A DNA stretch of 64,000 nt from Stutzerimonas urumqiensis (GCF_003640395.1 NZ_RBZQ01000006.1:62001-126000), one strand, 5' to 3'. Counted from the first letter of the stretch, positions 51,624 through 62,106 are shown. The notes: generated by a model from the sequence alone, not told the origin. Numbers and translations are program-made.

Positions 51624-52676
51624 ATGACTCAACAACCCATTGCTGTGCTCGGCGGCGGAAGTTTCGGTACCGCCATCGCCAACCTGCTTGCTGAGAACGG
51701 CAATGCGGCGAGGCTATGGATGCGCGACGCGGCGCAGGCCGAAACCATGCGGCGCGAGCGACAGAACCCGCGTTACCTGAAGGGCATCGCGTTGCACCCG
51801 AGCGTCGAGCCGACCGCTGATCTGGACGCCACGCTCCAAGCGTGCGAGCTGGTGTTCGTCGCCTTGCCCTCCAGTGCGTTGCGCAAGGCGCTGGCGCCGG
51901 TGGCCTCGACGCTGGGCAGCAAATGGTTGGTGAGCACGACCAAGGGTATCGAGGCCGACGGCTTCCGGCTGATGAGCGACATCCTTCAAGACATCGCGCC
52001 TACCGCCCGCATCGGGGTGCTGTCCGGACCCAACCTGGCGCGCGAGGTGGCCGAGCATGCCTTGACGGCGAGCGTCATCGCGAGCGAAGACGAGGCATTG
52101 TGCCGGCGCGTTCAGGCGGTTCTGCACGGGCGTACCTTCCGCGTGTATGCCAGCCCCGACAGGTTCGGGGTCGAGCTGGGCGGGGCGCTGAAAAACGTCT
52201 ACGCGATCATCGCCGGCATGGCGGCGGCGATGGGCATGGGCGAGAACACCAAGAGCATGCTGATCACCCGCGCGCTGGCGGAGATGACGCGCTTTGCCGT
52301 GCGTCTGGGCGCCAACCCGGTGACCTTTCTCGGGCTGGCCGGCGTCGGCGACCTGATCGTGACCTGCACTTCGCCCAAGAGCCGCAATTTCCAGGTCGGC
52401 CATGCGCTTGGGGAAGGGTTGTCGCTGGATCAGGCGGTGTCGCGCCTCGGCGAGGTGGCCGAAGGCGTCAATACGCTCAAGGTGCTGAAATGCAAGGCCG
52501 AGGAGGTTCAGGTCTACATGCCGCTGGTCGCAGGGCTGCATGCCATTCTGTTCGAGGGGCGTACGCTCGAACAGGTGATCGACAGGCTGATGCGGGCCGA
52601 ACCCAAGACGGATGTCGATTTTCTTTCGCCCGATGGCTTCAGCTTTCGGGCGCCGCTGACTAAGGAGGGCTCATGA
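51624..52676 (+). CDS. gpsA: NAD(P)-dependent glycerol-3-phosphate dehydrogenase
   Basis: Cytosolic enzyme of 350 residues making sn-glycerol-3-phosphate for phospholipids. The nucleotide-binding [12 protein letters not shown] (9-20), the STTKGIE and [10 protein letters not shown] segments and the catalytic-lysine region [15 protein letters not shown] are all present. Its stop overlaps the next start (ATGA), heading the gpsA-DUF4389-sixA operon. Confidence 0.97.
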   Translation: MTQQPIAVLGGGSFGTAIANLLAENGNAARLWMRDAAQAETMRRERQNPRYLKGIALHPSVEPTADLDATLQACELVFVALPSSALRKALAPVASTLGSKWLVSTTKGIEADGFRLMSDILQDIAPTARIGVLSGPNLAREVAEHALTASVIASEDEALCRRVQAVLHGRTFRVYASPDRFGVELGGALKNVYAIIAGMAAAMGMGENTKSMLITRALAEMTRFAVRLGANPVTFLGLAGVGDLIVTCTSPKSRNFQVGHALGEGLSLDQAVSRLGEVAEGVNTLKVLKCKAEEVQVYMPLVAGLHAILFEGRTLEQVIDRLMRAEPKTDVDFLSPDGFSFRAPLTKEGS

Positions 52677-53011
52677 AAGTTTACGGACAGGCCGATCACG
52701 AGGCCTTGCTGCTGCGGGTGCTATGGACGCTGGTGTTTTTCTTCGCCTGGCAACTCGCCGAGCTGGTGCTGCTCGCCGTGGTGATTCTGCAATTGGTCCT
52801 GCGGTTGGTGAATGGTCGCCCGAACGAGGGCTTGCAGGGGTTCGGCGACAGCCTCAGCCAGTACGTGGCGCAGATCGGCCGCTACGGCACGTTCAATACC
52901 GATCGCAAGCCCTGGCCGCTGTCCGATTGGCCGCAGCCGCGCCCAGCCGACCTGGAGGTGGTGGACGTGGTTCAGCCGACACCCGGCGGCGAGGAGGGCA
53001 AGGCGCCATGA
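52673..53011 (+). CDS. DUF4389 membrane protein
   Basis: Protein of 112 residues with one long or two short hydrophobic helices (about 12-46) and a polar, proline-rich C-terminal tail. Sequence such as [20 protein letters not shown] fits DUF4389; the function is unknown. It overlaps both gpsA and sixA by ATGA junctions, so the three are translated together. Confidence 0.85.
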   Translation: MKVYGQADHEALLLRVLWTLVFFFAWQLAELVLLAVVILQLVLRLVNGRPNEGLQGFGDSLSQYVAQIGRYGTFNTDRKPWPLSDWPQPRPADLEVVDVVQPTPGGEEGKAP

Positions 53012-53469
53012 AGCTCTGGCTCCTGCGGCATGGTGAGGCGGAGCCGCGTGCGCGCAGCGACGCCGAACGCAATCTCACCGAGGTCGGGCGGGCCGAGGCG
53101 GCGCGTAGCGCGGCGCATCTGCTCGAGGCGACGCTCGGGGCGATCCTCGCCAGCCCGTTCAACCGGGCCCAACAGACGGCCGAGGTGGTCCGCCAGACGA
53201 TCGGCTACTCGGGAGCGGTCGAAACGGTTCCCTGGGTCAAGCCGGAGTCGGACCTGCGCGAAGCGATGCTGTACCTCGATCGCCGGTCCGAAAGTGAATT
53301 GCTCATTGTCACGCACCAGCCGTTCGTCGGCCTCCTGGCGGGTTGGCTGGTACATGGTCACCGTGACCAGGCCATCTCCATGGCCACCGGCAGCCTGGCC
53401 GAGCTGGAAGGCGACAGCATCGCCGCCGGCCTGATGCGGCTGGTCTCGCTCCGTCATCCCAACGGCTGA
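53008..53469 (+). CDS. sixA: Phosphohistidine phosphatase SixA
   Basis: Cytosolic histidine phosphatase of 153 residues. The RHG signature is at 7-9 with phospho-accepting His8, and the second histidine is in IVTHQPFVG. SixA removes phosphate from HPt domains in two-component relays. Third gene of the gpsA operon. Confidence 0.92.
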   Translation: MKLWLLRHGEAEPRARSDAERNLTEVGRAEAARSAAHLLEATLGAILASPFNRAQQTAEVVRQTIGYSGAVETVPWVKPESDLREAMLYLDRRSESELLIVTHQPFVGLLAGWLVHGHRDQAISMATGSLAELEGDSIAAGLMRLVSLRHPNG

Positions 53470-53487
53470 TTCACAAGGAAATCACGC

Positions 53488-53937
53488 ATGTCCATCTGGC
53501 ACACACAGCCCGATCTCGAACACCTCAACGCCAACCTGCGCAACGGAATCGGCGAAGTGCTGGGCATTCGCTTCGAAGCATTCGACGACGACTCCATCAC
53601 CGCCAGCATGCCCGTCGATTCGCGGACGCATCAGCCCTATGGCCTGTTGCATGGCGGTGCATCGGTGGTGCTGGCCGAGACGCTCGGATCGAGCGCGAGC
53701 TATCTCTGTATCGACACCAGTGCCTTCTATTGCGTCGGGCTCGAGGTCAATGCCAACCACCTGCGCGGGCTGCGCACGGGGCGAGTGACGGCGGTCTGCC
53801 GCCCGGTGCATCTCGGTCGCAGCACCCATGTCTGGGACATTCGCCTGAGCGGCGACGACGGCAAGCCCAGCTGCATTTCGCGGCTGACCGTTGCGGTCGT
53901 CCCGCTGAGCGACCGCGCGCCGCGTCTCGGCGCCTGA
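53488..53937 (+). CDS. Hot-dog thioesterase (PaaI/YdiI-like)
   Basis: Cytosolic protein of 149 residues with a single hot-dog domain. PYGLLHGGASVVLAETLGS (about 50-68) contains the His-Gly-Gly motif and the downstream catalytic Glu of YdiI/MenI-type acyl-CoA thioesterases. The substrate is not clear; 1,4-dihydroxy-2-naphthoyl-CoA is the YdiI case, but pseudomonads lack menaquinone. AAGGAA precedes the start, 18 bases after sixA. Confidence 0.9.
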   Translation: MSIWHTQPDLEHLNANLRNGIGEVLGIRFEAFDDDSITASMPVDSRTHQPYGLLHGGASVVLAETLGSSASYLCIDTSAFYCVGLEVNANHLRGLRTGRVTAVCRPVHLGRSTHVWDIRLSGDDGKPSCISRLTVAVVPLSDRAPRLGA

Positions 53938-54049
53938 CCGGCCTGTCGCAGCCTTTGGCGGCTGTGACGGTCATTCACCGGGTCTATGCAATTGCCCGGG
54001 TGGTTCGGGCTGCGGAGAATGACCGCTTTGTGGTCGCGGCCTTCGTCAG

Positions 54050-54862
54050 ATGCCTCATTCCCTGTTCTTCGCACATGCCAATGGCTTCCCTTCCGGGACC
54101 TATACGCCGCTCTTCGAGCACCTGGCGCCGACGTTCGAGGTCGCCTGCCTCGACCGTCATGCCCATGACCCGCGCTTTCCGGTCGAAGACAACTGGCAGG
54201 CGCTGGTCGACGAGCTGATCCATCATCTGGAGGCGCAAAGCGGGCCGGTGCTGGGTGTCGGTCACTCCCTGGGTGGCGTGCTTCATTACCACGCGGCGCT
54301 GCGTCGACCCGATCTGTACAAGGGGTTGATCATGCTCGACTCGCCGGTCGCCACCTGGCTCGACCAGGGCGTCGTCTGGCTGGCCAAGCGGCTCGGTTAT
54401 TTCGACCAGCTCACCCCGGCGGCACGCACGCAGGGGCGTCGCGAGCGGTTCGACGATCTCGCCGAGGCGCGTGCCTATTTCGAGCAGAAGCGCCTGTTCC
54501 GCGATTTCGCGCCGGCGTGCCTGTCGGCTTATCTGCAGCACGGCCTCGAACCGTGCGAAGACGGCGTGCGATTGCGCTTCGACCCAGAGACCGAACTGCG
54601 CATCTACCGCAGTTTCCCCCACCGAACGCCCGGCTGGCCGCTGACGATGAAGGTGCCGCTGGCCATGATCCGTGGGCGGCAGAGCGATGTGATCAAGCCT
54701 CATCACACCTGGCTGGCGCGGCTGATGCCACAGGGCTGCGCGCTCAGCCTGCCAGGCAGCCACATGTTCCCGCTCGAGCACCCCGGCGATACGGCCGAGG
54801 CCATCAGGACGCTCGCCCTTGGCTGGCTCGGCGAAACGCGCAAGCAGGAGACCTTCGCATGA
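54050..54862 (+). CDS. Alpha/beta hydrolase
   Basis: Cytosolic hydrolase of 270 residues. The nucleophile elbow is GHSLGG (71-76, Ser73), with an N-terminal FAHANGFPSGTY as the oxyanion strand and the catalytic His in GSHMFPLEHP. Substrate unknown. Its stop overlaps the next hydrolase (ATGA), so two paralogous hydrolases are co-translated. Confidence 0.88.
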   Translation: MPHSLFFAHANGFPSGTYTPLFEHLAPTFEVACLDRHAHDPRFPVEDNWQALVDELIHHLEAQSGPVLGVGHSLGGVLHYHAALRRPDLYKGLIMLDSPVATWLDQGVVWLAKRLGYFDQLTPAARTQGRRERFDDLAEARAYFEQKRLFRDFAPACLSAYLQHGLEPCEDGVRLRFDPETELRIYRSFPHRTPGWPLTMKVPLAMIRGRQSDVIKPHHTWLARLMPQGCALSLPGSHMFPLEHPGDTAEAIRTLALGWLGETRKQETFA

Positions 54863-55752
54863 CCGCACGCTTCGAAGAGGTTCGCCTGAACCTGCCGCAT
54901 GTGGAAGTGGCCGCGCACCTCTATGGCCCGGAAGACGGCCGGCCGGTCATCGCCCTGCATGGCTGGCTGGACAATGCGGCGACCTTCAGCCGCCTGGCGC
55001 CCCGGCTGGATGGGTTGCGCATTCTGGCGCTCGACCTGCCAGGGCACGGGCATTCCGGTCACCGCCCGGTCGGTGCGAACTACGCCCTTTGGGACTACGC
55101 CTACGACGTGCTGCAGACCGCCGAGCAGTTCGGCTGGTCGCGCTTCTCGCTGCTCGGGCATTCGATGGGGGCCATCGTCTCGGTCATGCTGGCCGGCGCG
55201 TTGCCGGAGCGCATCGAGCGGATGGTGCTGATCGACGGGGTCGTGCCCTATACCGGCGAGGCGGAGCAGGCGCCCGAGAAGCTCGGTGCGGCGCTCGAAG
55301 CGCAGTTGCGCGTGCAGAGCAAGCGAAAGCCTGTGTACGCGACACCGGACCAGGCCGTCGCGGCGCGCATGAAAGGCGTCGGCGCGGTCAGTCGGGAAGC
55401 GGCGGAGCGGCTGGCCGAGCGCGGCCTGATGCCCGTTCCGGGTGGCTACACCTGGCGCACCGATACCCGGCTTACCCTGCCATCGCCCCTGCGGCTGACG
55501 CAGGCTCATGCGCTGGCGTTCGCCCGCCGCGTCGCCTGCCCGACGCTTCTGGTGCTGGCGGAGCAGGGGCTCATGGTGCAGCCCGAGCGGCAGGCGATGC
55601 TCACCGGTCTTCCTTATGACATCCGCCGGCTGCCGGGTGGTCATCATCTGCATCTGGACGACGAGCAGGGTGCGCGCGCGGTCGCCGAGCTTGCCCAGCC
55701 GTTCCTGGCCGATCGCGGTGCGCTGCAAGATTCGGTCGCAAAGCCGGCTTGA
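54859..55752 (+). CDS. Alpha/beta hydrolase
   Basis: Hydrolase of 297 residues with HGWLDNAATF (34-43) and nucleophile elbow GHSMGA (100-105, Ser102); the catalytic His lies in GGHHLHLDD. It resembles the serine hydrolase-like (SERHL) group. Substrate unknown. Second of the coupled pair. Confidence 0.9.
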   Translation: MTARFEEVRLNLPHVEVAAHLYGPEDGRPVIALHGWLDNAATFSRLAPRLDGLRILALDLPGHGHSGHRPVGANYALWDYAYDVLQTAEQFGWSRFSLLGHSMGAIVSVMLAGALPERIERMVLIDGVVPYTGEAEQAPEKLGAALEAQLRVQSKRKPVYATPDQAVAARMKGVGAVSREAAERLAERGLMPVPGGYTWRTDTRLTLPSPLRLTQAHALAFARRVACPTLLVLAEQGLMVQPERQAMLTGLPYDIRRLPGGHHLHLDDEQGARAVAELAQPFLADRGALQDSVAKPA

Positions 55753-55800
55753 CGAGGCGGCGGCAACTGGGGAACGTGGCCGGACACGATAGGAGGCGCA

Positions 55801-55926
55801 ATGATCGACCCGAATACCACCGCGACGCCGAGCGGTCATCTGGCACGCAGGGCCCCTGAAGGGCGCCGGCTAGACCCTAGATTTTCTGCGCCGAGCTTCT
55901 CGGGACGACCGGTGCCGATGTCATGA
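55801..55926 (+). CDS. Possible 41-residue leader peptide of the DUF4892 gene
   Basis: Short frame starting MIDPNTTATPSGHL, preceded by an excellent AGGAGG (55791-55796) 4 bases before the ATG. Its stop overlaps the DUF4892 start (ATGA at 55923-55926), so ribosomes finishing it could restart on the next gene. The product is basic and shows no domain. It may be a translational leader rather than a functional protein. Confidence 0.4.
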   Translation: MIDPNTTATPSGHLARRAPEGRRLDPRFSAPSFSGRPVPMS

Positions 55927-56711
55927 GTCGAGCGCCTGCGGTGGTGTTGTCGGTCGTCGGTGCGTTGTGGCTATCGATCACGACGGCCCAGGCCGCCGTC
56001 CCCATGCCTGAAGACGCAACCGCCACCGGTGAGGTCGTGCAGGAGTCGGTCGAGCGGCGTTATCCGATGGACGGGCTGCGGCGCATCAGCGGTCGCCTGC
56101 GCATGGACGCCAAGGTCGAGGCCCTGGGTCGGCTCGAGGCGGTCACCTATCGGTTGTCGGATCGCCAGACCGGGCTGGAGGCGTTCACCAACGCCCGCGA
56201 GCACCTGCTGGACGAGGGCGCGGAGCTGTTGTTCTGGTGCGAGGGGCGCGATTGCGGCTCGAGCAGTCTCTGGGCCAACGAGGTCTTCGGTCGGTCCTAC
56301 CTCTACGGGCCGGAGAGCCAGCAGGCCTACCTGCTGGCGCGCATGACCGAGCCGGAAGACCGGCTGGTGGCGCTCTATGGCATTACCCGCGGCAGCGGAC
56401 GGCCGTACCTGCACGTCGAGACGTTCCATCCCACGGCGTCCTTGGGTGAGCTTCTACCTACCGCAGGCACCTTGTTGCGCCAGCTGCATAGCGTCGGCGT
56501 GTTGCATCTTCCGGGGCTGGCGGCCCCTTCGCCGGCTTGGCGCGCGCTGCTTGCCCGTACCTTGCAGCTCGATCGCACCCTCAGCGTGGCGCTCTCCGGG
56601 CCGGAGGCGGAAATCTGGCAAGCCGCGCTGGTGGCCGAAGGCGTGCGGGCCGCACGGCTGCAGACCGAAGCTGGCGACGCTCCGGGCCTGCACCTGCGGC
56701 GCTTGCGCTGA
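55923..56711 (+). CDS. DUF4892 exported protein
   Basis: Protein of 262 residues with a signal peptide (about 1-24, ending QAA) and an OmpA-less DUF4892 body, including ESVERRYPMDGLRRISGRLR and LLFWCEGRDCGSSSLWANEV with a likely Cys-Cys pair. Function unknown; envelope location expected. No ribosome-binding site of its own is evident, fitting coupling to the short upstream frame. Confidence 0.82.
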   Translation: MSRAPAVVLSVVGALWLSITTAQAAVPMPEDATATGEVVQESVERRYPMDGLRRISGRLRMDAKVEALGRLEAVTYRLSDRQTGLEAFTNAREHLLDEGAELLFWCEGRDCGSSSLWANEVFGRSYLYGPESQQAYLLARMTEPEDRLVALYGITRGSGRPYLHVETFHPTASLGELLPTAGTLLRQLHSVGVLHLPGLAAPSPAWRALLARTLQLDRTLSVALSGPEAEIWQAALVAEGVRAARLQTEAGDAPGLHLRRLR

Positions 56712-56825
56712 GCGGTCGAAAACCCCGACGCCCTGTTGGTGCGGGGCGGGCTGAGATGCCACACTCGCGCCCTTCGCCCGCACCGACCGGATGTTCGGGT
56801 TCGCTTGACTGGAACAGGCCTGTCC

Positions 56826-57914
56826 ATGCCCAACAATGACCGTCTGCTCGTGCAGATTCTGCTGCTGGCGCTGCTCGGCGCTTCCCTGTGGGTCCTCGCG
56901 CCGTTCGCCTCGGCGCTGTTCTGGGCGGCGGTGCTGTCCTTCGCCAGCTGGCCGCTGATGCGCTGGCTGACGTGCGCCTTCAAGGGCAACGAAACGCTCG
57001 CCGCGGGCGTGCTGACCTGCGGCTGGATGGTGCTGGTCGCCATCCCGCTGGTCTGGCTGGGGCTCAACGTTGCCGATCATGTGCGTAGCGCCACGGTGTT
57101 CCTGCGCGGCGTGCAGGTCGAAGGGTTGCCGCCGGCGCCGGTCTGGCTGAACGAACTGCCGCTGGTCGGTCCGCGCCTGGTCAACGCCTGGGAAACCCTG
57201 GACGAGCAGGGGACAGCCTTTTTCGCCAGCATCCGGCCGTATCTTGGGGAAGTGGGCAACTGGTTGCTGGTGCGCAGCGCCCGGATCGGTGGCGGCATGC
57301 TCGAGCTGGCGCTAAGCCTGGTGCTGGTGTTCTTCTTCTATCGCGACGGCCCGCGGCTGGCGGCGTTCGTTCATAGCCTGCTGCATCGCCTGATCGACGA
57401 GCGTGCCGACCATTACCTCGCGCTGGTGGCCGCCACGGTGCAGCGCGTGGTCAATGGCGTGATCGGTACCGCCGCGGCGCAGGGCGTGCTCGCCCTGATC
57501 GGCTTCTCCATCGCCGGCGTCCCGGGTGCGCTGATCCTGGGGTTGTTGACCTTCGTGCTCAGCCTGATTCCGATGGGGCCGCCGCTGGTGTGGGTCCCGG
57601 CCACGGCGTGGCTGGTATGGCAGGGCGACTTCGGTTACGCGATTTTCATGGGCATCTGGGGTGTCTTCGTCATCAGCGGCGTGGACAACGTGCTCAAGCC
57701 CTATCTGATCAGCCGAGGCGGCAACCTGCCGTTGGTGGTGGTGTTGCTCGGCGTGTTCGGCGGGATCTTCGCGTTCGGCTTCATGGGCCTGTTCCTCGGT
57801 CCGACACTGCTGGCCGTCGCCTACAGCCTGCTCGGAGACTGGGTGGCCAAGGAAGTCCCGGTGCCGCCGGACGAGCCGGCGCTACCCGGCGCGGGCGACG
57901 AAAAGGTGCGCTGA
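56826..57914 (+). CDS. AI-2E family permease (YdiK/PerM-like)
   Basis: Inner-membrane protein of 362 residues with about eight helices. The AI-2E/PerM signature is visible in LVFFFYRDGPRLAAFVHSLL, GVLALIGFSIAGVPGALILG and KPYLISRGGNLPLVVVLLGV. Members move autoinducer-2 or ions; the E. coli YdiK type has no proven substrate. Start at 56826 after a poor ribosome-binding site. Confidence 0.9.
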   Translation: MPNNDRLLVQILLLALLGASLWVLAPFASALFWAAVLSFASWPLMRWLTCAFKGNETLAAGVLTCGWMVLVAIPLVWLGLNVADHVRSATVFLRGVQVEGLPPAPVWLNELPLVGPRLVNAWETLDEQGTAFFASIRPYLGEVGNWLLVRSARIGGGMLELALSLVLVFFFYRDGPRLAAFVHSLLHRLIDERADHYLALVAATVQRVVNGVIGTAAAQGVLALIGFSIAGVPGALILGLLTFVLSLIPMGPPLVWVPATAWLVWQGDFGYAIFMGIWGVFVISGVDNVLKPYLISRGGNLPLVVVLLGVFGGIFAFGFMGLFLGPTLLAVAYSLLGDWVAKEVPVPPDEPALPGAGDEKVR

Positions 57915-57919
57915 GCGCC

Positions 57920-58915
57920 TCAACGCTCGGCTTCGTAGCGGTCCAGCGTGTCGGAGGCGATGATCCGTCCGAGCTGGATCAGCTCCTGCGCCTTGTAGAA
58001 CTCGAAGAAGCGGCAGGCGCGGCGCGGCACGTTGACCAGCACGTCCGGCGGGTAGCCAGCGATCTTGTATTGCGCCAGCGACGTTTGCATGGCTTCGAAG
58101 CTCTGGTTGACCAGTTCCAGCAACGACGCAGGGCCGGTCGCATCGATGACCTGCGAGCCCTCGGCCGATCGTGGCGCCGACCGCGGACCTTCCGGTGCCG
58201 CCGGCGGCTGGTCGTGGCCCAGCGCGGCCTGGTCGGCCAGCAGTCCGGCTTCGACCTCGGCCTCCCGGCGCCAGAACGGCAGGTGAGCGCTCAGCGAGTC
58301 AACCATCAGATCCAGCCTGCCCTTGGCGGCCGGGGGTCGTTCGATGACCGGAAGGGGGTATTGTCGGTGGTTGGTCGCGTTGAGGTTCACGGCGATGATC
58401 AGGTCGCAATGGCTCGATACCACGGGCACGATCGGCAGCGGATTGAGCAGGCCGCCGTCGACCAGCATCCGGTTACCCTGCACGACGGGCGTGAACAGAC
58501 TCGGAATCGCCGCCGAGGCTCGCATCGCCTGGTGCAGGCAGCCTTCCTGGAACCACACTTCCTGATGGTTGGTGAGGTCGGTCGCGACGGCGGTGAAGGG
58601 GATCGGCAAATCCTCGATGGCGATTTCGCCGACGATATCGCGGATGCGCCCGAATACCTTGTCACCGCGTATCGCGCCCAGACTGAAGCTCAGGTCGAGC
58701 AGCCGCAGGACATCGAGGTAATCGAGGCTTTCGATCCACTGGCGGTACTCGCCGAGCTTGCCGGCCGCCTGGATGCCGCCGATCACCGCGCCCATCGAGC
58801 AACCGGCGATACAGGCGATCTCGTAGCCGCGCGCCTCGATCTCCTCGATGACGCCGACATGGGCATACCCGCGCGCACCGCCGGAGCCCAGAACCAATGC
58901 CACGCGTTTGCCCAT
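57920..58915 (-). CDS. Patatin-like phospholipase (RssA-type)
   Basis: Protein of 331 residues with a patatin domain. The oxyanion loop is [11 protein letters not shown] (9-19), the nucleophile is Ser40 in GCSMGA and the catalytic Asp154 lies in DGGLLNP. A Pro/Ala-rich linker and a C-terminal helical part follow. Likely a lysophospholipase-like esterase, cytosolic or membrane-associated. GGGAGG precedes the ATG at 58915. Confidence 0.9.
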   Translation of the reverse strand: MGKRVALVLGSGGARGYAHVGVIEEIEARGYEIACIAGCSMGAVIGGIQAAGKLGEYRQWIESLDYLDVLRLLDLSFSLGAIRGDKVFGRIRDIVGEIAIEDLPIPFTAVATDLTNHQEVWFQEGCLHQAMRASAAIPSLFTPVVQGNRMLVDGGLLNPLPIVPVVSSHCDLIIAVNLNATNHRQYPLPVIERPPAAKGRLDLMVDSLSAHLPFWRREAEVEAGLLADQAALGHDQPPAAPEGPRSAPRSAEGSQVIDATGPASLLELVNQSFEAMQTSLAQYKIAGYPPDVLVNVPRRACRFFEFYKAQELIQLGRIIASDTLDRYEAER

Positions 58916-59039
58916 GCTTTCCTCCCTGATCCGGTTCGGGGGAAGCTTCCCAGCTGGGGCGGGCCGCCGCAAGCCGCACTGCCACCGACCGGACGCTTTG
59001 CTACAATCCGCGCCCTTTCCGGAGCTCGACGGAGGCCCC

Positions 59040-60074
59040 ATGAGCCAAGCGATCCGCCTGACACAGTACAGCCATGGTGCGGGCTGCGGCTGCAAGATCT
59101 CGCCGAAGGTCCTCGACGTCATCCTCGCCGGAAGCGGCGCACAGAACCTCGATCCCAGGCTGTGGGTCGGCAACGCCTCGCGCGACGATGCGGCGGTCTA
59201 CGGCATCGACGACACCCGCGGCGTGGTGTCGACGACCGATTTCTTCATGCCGATCGTCGATGACCCCTTCGATTTCGGCCGCATCGCGGCGACCAACGCG
59301 ATCAGCGACATCTATGCCATGGGCGGCGACCCCTTGATGGCGATCGCCATCCTCGGCTGGCCGGTCAACGTGCTGCCACCGGAAGTCGCCCGCGAGGTGG
59401 TCGCTGGCGGGCGTGCGGCCTGCGACGCCGCCGGCATCCCGCTGGCAGGCGGCCATTCGATCGATGCGCCCGAGCCGATCTTCGGGCTCGCCGTGACCGG
59501 GCTGGTCGACAAGGCCCGCATGAAGCGCAACGACACGGCCACAGCCGGCTGCGAACTCTTTCTGACCAAGCCATTGGGTATCGGCATCCTGACCACGGCT
59601 GAGAAGAAGGCCCTCCTGCGCGACGAGGATGTGGGCCTGGCGCGTGACTGGATGTGCACCTTGAATCGGCCGGGCAGTCGATTCGGTCGTCTCGAGGCAG
59701 TGCGGGCGATGACCGATGTGACCGGTTTCGGCCTGCTGGGCCATCTGGTCGAGATGGCCGACGGCAGCGGGCTGACCGCCGAGATCGAGTACGCTCGCGT
59801 GCCGCGCCTGCGGGGTGTCGAGGCGTACGTCGCTCAGGGCTGCGTGCCCGGCGGTACGCAGCGCAACTACGAGAGCTACGGGCATCGCATCGCGCCGCTC
59901 AGCGAGGCGCACAAGGCCCTGCTGTGCGATCCGCAGACCAGTGGCGGCCTGCTGGTGGCGGTCGAGCCCGGTGGCGTGACCGATTTCCTGACGGTGGCCG
60001 AGTCCTTTGGCCTGACGCCCGAGGCCATCGGCCGGCTCGTGCCGGCTGGGCCGCATGCGGTCGAGGTCCGTTGA
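59040..60074 (+). CDS. selD: Selenide, water dikinase (selenophosphate synthase)
   Basis: Cytosolic enzyme of 344 residues making selenophosphate from selenide and ATP. The catalytic [12 protein letters not shown] has Cys16 and Lys19 and is the Cys rather than the Sec version. [20 protein letters not shown] and the C-terminal [13 protein letters not shown] are typical. GGAGG lies 5 bases before the ATG. It overlaps mnmH by one base (TGATG), so its product is aimed at tRNA selenation. Confidence 0.96.
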   Translation: MSQAIRLTQYSHGAGCGCKISPKVLDVILAGSGAQNLDPRLWVGNASRDDAAVYGIDDTRGVVSTTDFFMPIVDDPFDFGRIAATNAISDIYAMGGDPLMAIAILGWPVNVLPPEVAREVVAGGRAACDAAGIPLAGGHSIDAPEPIFGLAVTGLVDKARMKRNDTATAGCELFLTKPLGIGILTTAEKKALLRDEDVGLARDWMCTLNRPGSRFGRLEAVRAMTDVTGFGLLGHLVEMADGSGLTAEIEYARVPRLRGVEAYVAQGCVPGGTQRNYESYGHRIAPLSEAHKALLCDPQTSGGLLVAVEPGGVTDFLTVAESFGLTPEAIGRLVPAGPHAVEVR

Positions 60075-61177
60075 TGCGCGACGACACCGCCGATTTTCGC
60101 GACATCTTCCTCAACGATCGTCCGTTGATGGATGCGCGCGCGCCCATCGAATTCGCCAAGGGCGCTTTCCCCGGCGCGGTCAACCGACCGCTGATGAACG
60201 ATGTGGAGCGGCAAAAGGTCGGGACCTGCTACAAGCAGCACGGCCAGCAGGCCGCATTGGCGCTTGGTCATCAGCTGGTATCCGGTCGCCTCAAGGAGGA
60301 ACGGATCAAGGCCTGGGCAGCCTTCGCCCAGGCGCACCCGGACGGCTACCTCTATTGCTTCCGCGGCGGCTTGCGCTCGCAGTTGGTGCAACAGTGGCTC
60401 CGGGACGAGGCGGGCATCGCCTATCCGCGCGTCCTGGGTGGCTACAAGGCGATGCGCGGATACCTGATCGAGGTGATGGAGCAAGCGGTGCAGCAGGCTT
60501 CGTTCGTGCTGGTCGGCGGATTGACCGGCACCGGCAAGACCGAGGTGCTGATGCAGTTGGACAACAGCCTGGACCTCGAGGGCCTGGCCAATCATCGCGG
60601 TTCGAGCTTCGGCAAGCGGGCAACGCCGCAGCCCAGCCAGATCGATTTCGAAAATGCGCTGTCGATCCGCCTGCTGAAGCTGCGGGAGCGGGGGGTGGGT
60701 ACGTTCGTCATGGAGGACGAGGCGCGGCTGATCGGCCGCTGCTCGATCCCGTTGCCCCTGCATCACGGCATGCAGGCCTTTCCGCTGGTCTGGCTGGAGG
60801 ACAGCTTCGAAGGACGGGTCGAACGGATCCTGCGCGACTACGTCGTCGATCTCGGTGCCGAGTTCGTCGCCGAACGCGGAGAAGAGGAGGGGTTCGTCGC
60901 CTTCGCCGACCGACTGCGTGAAAGCCTGGTCAATATCCGCAAGCGACTCGGTGGCGATCGCTATCAGGGTCTCTCCGAGCTGCTCGAGCAGGCGTTGGCG
61001 GAGCAGACGCGCTCTGGCGCGGTCGATCTGCATCGGGGCTGGATCGAGGGCCTGCTGGCCGACTACTACGATCCGATGTATGCCTACCAGCGAGCCAGCA
61101 AGGCCGAGCGCATCGAGTTCGCCGGCACGCAGGGCGCGGTAGTCGACTACCTGCGGGAACGGCACGCTCAATTTTGA
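60074..61177 (+). CDS. mnmH: tRNA 2-selenouridine synthase
   Basis: Enzyme of 367 residues (YbbB/SelU) that replaces sulfur by selenium in 2-thiouridine at the tRNA wobble base through a geranylated intermediate. N-terminal rhodanese domain with Cys95 ([12 protein letters not shown]) and a P-loop domain with GLTGTGKT (149-156). Coupled to selD. No selA or selB in the window, so use of selenium for selenocysteine cannot be judged. Confidence 0.96.
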   Translation: MRDDTADFRDIFLNDRPLMDARAPIEFAKGAFPGAVNRPLMNDVERQKVGTCYKQHGQQAALALGHQLVSGRLKEERIKAWAAFAQAHPDGYLYCFRGGLRSQLVQQWLRDEAGIAYPRVLGGYKAMRGYLIEVMEQAVQQASFVLVGGLTGTGKTEVLMQLDNSLDLEGLANHRGSSFGKRATPQPSQIDFENALSIRLLKLRERGVGTFVMEDEARLIGRCSIPLPLHHGMQAFPLVWLEDSFEGRVERILRDYVVDLGAEFVAERGEEEGFVAFADRLRESLVNIRKRLGGDRYQGLSELLEQALAEQTRSGAVDLHRGWIEGLLADYYDPMYAYQRASKAERIEFAGTQGAVVDYLRERHAQF

Positions 61178-61202
61178 CGCGAACGAAAGGGAGAACGCCC
61201 CC

Positions 61203-61481
61203 ATGAAGGCATCTGTAATGACGATCGCGGTCGTGCTGGCATTGACCGGCTGTGCAGGCAAAACGGCCTACCGTGGCGCTTGTGCCGCCGAGCTTGAAGC
61301 CGCCTGGGCGGAACAGAGTCTGGCCGAGGCGGAGGGCTTTGCGGGCACTGTCAGCTATTCGAAAGCGATGGCGCTGCTCGCCGGCGCCAAGACGCAGCAG
61401 CAATTCGAGGCGTTTCACGGCTGTGTCCGCAAGGCAGAAAAGGCGCGCTTCTATCTCCAGGAATCCCGCGCCGGGCGCTGA
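61203..61481 (+). CDS. Small lipoprotein, hypothetical
   Basis: Protein of 92 residues with a lipoprotein signal, VLALTGCAG with Cys17. The mature part is helical with two more cysteines (GACAAEL and HGCVRKAE) that could pair. AAAGGGAGA lies 8 bases before the ATG. It follows mnmH by 25 bases, perhaps in the same transcript. Function unknown. Confidence 0.75.
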   Translation: MKASVMTIAVVLALTGCAGKTAYRGACAAELEAAWAEQSLAEAEGFAGTVSYSKAMALLAGAKTQQQFEAFHGCVRKAEKARFYLQESRAGR

Positions 61482-61561
61482 TTCGCCGTCCGGCATCGGT
61501 GATAGGACCAAGCAGCCGGGGGCAATGCCTCCGGCTGGCCGTGCTTTTTCTGAGCGCAATG

Positions 61562-61595
61562 AAAAAGCCCCGATGCTTTCGCACCGGGGCTTTTC
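61562..61595. terminator. Bidirectional terminator between lipoprotein gene and tRNA
   Basis: AAAAAGCCCCGATGC and GCACCGGGGCTTTT form a hairpin around a TTTC loop, with T tracts on both strands. It ends the tRNA transcript on the minus strand and the selD-mnmH-lipoprotein transcript on the plus strand. Confidence 0.85.
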
Positions 61596-61599
61596 GATT

Positions 61600-61676
<77 letters not shown>

Positions 61677-61744
61677 TCTGTGTGGCGGCATTCTACAGAA
61701 CGAATCCGAGGTGTCAACCAATGCAGGCAAAAAAGTTTGGATGT

Positions 61745-61930
61745 TCAGGCATTTAGCGATACGAGGCTGTCTTCGGATCGCTGCGATGGCTGCGCCCGGC
61801 TGCTGGCGGTGACGTCGCGCGATAGGCCCGGGCGATGATGGCGCATGATGCGCAACAACCCCCAGAGCATCGCCAGTGCAACGCATAACCAGCCGATCAC
61901 CATCAAACCCAGTACCCATAAGGTCGCCAT
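61745..61930 (-). CDS. Small single-helix membrane protein
   Basis: Putative protein of 61 residues with one hydrophobic helix (about 3-26: MATLWVLGLMVIGWLCVALA) and a basic, serine-rich tail. A GAGGGA lies 7 bases before the ATG at 61930; an in-frame ATG at 61981 is possible. It lies just upstream of tRNA-fMet on the same strand. Not recognised. Confidence 0.5.
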   Translation of the reverse strand: MATLWVLGLMVIGWLCVALAMLWGLLRIMRHHRPGLSRDVTASSRAQPSQRSEDSLVSLNA

Positions 61931-62106
61931 CTCCAATCCCTCGCTCGTCACTCCCGCGCTCACTTGCGGCGGCTTAATCATGGGACCTCGTCAGCTGCCA
62001 GCGGTTCGAGTGGCGACCTTCGGTCAGGCCGGCCCGCGTATTTTCCGCACTCTCGCCGCTGTGGGCTGACCAAAAGAGTGTGACGGCTTAATCGGAGGGA
62101 CGACCC

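Noticed and set aside
58848..59039. Upstream extension of selD
   Set aside because: It overlaps the patatin start region on the other strand; SelD homology begins at 59040 with a clear GGAGG before it.
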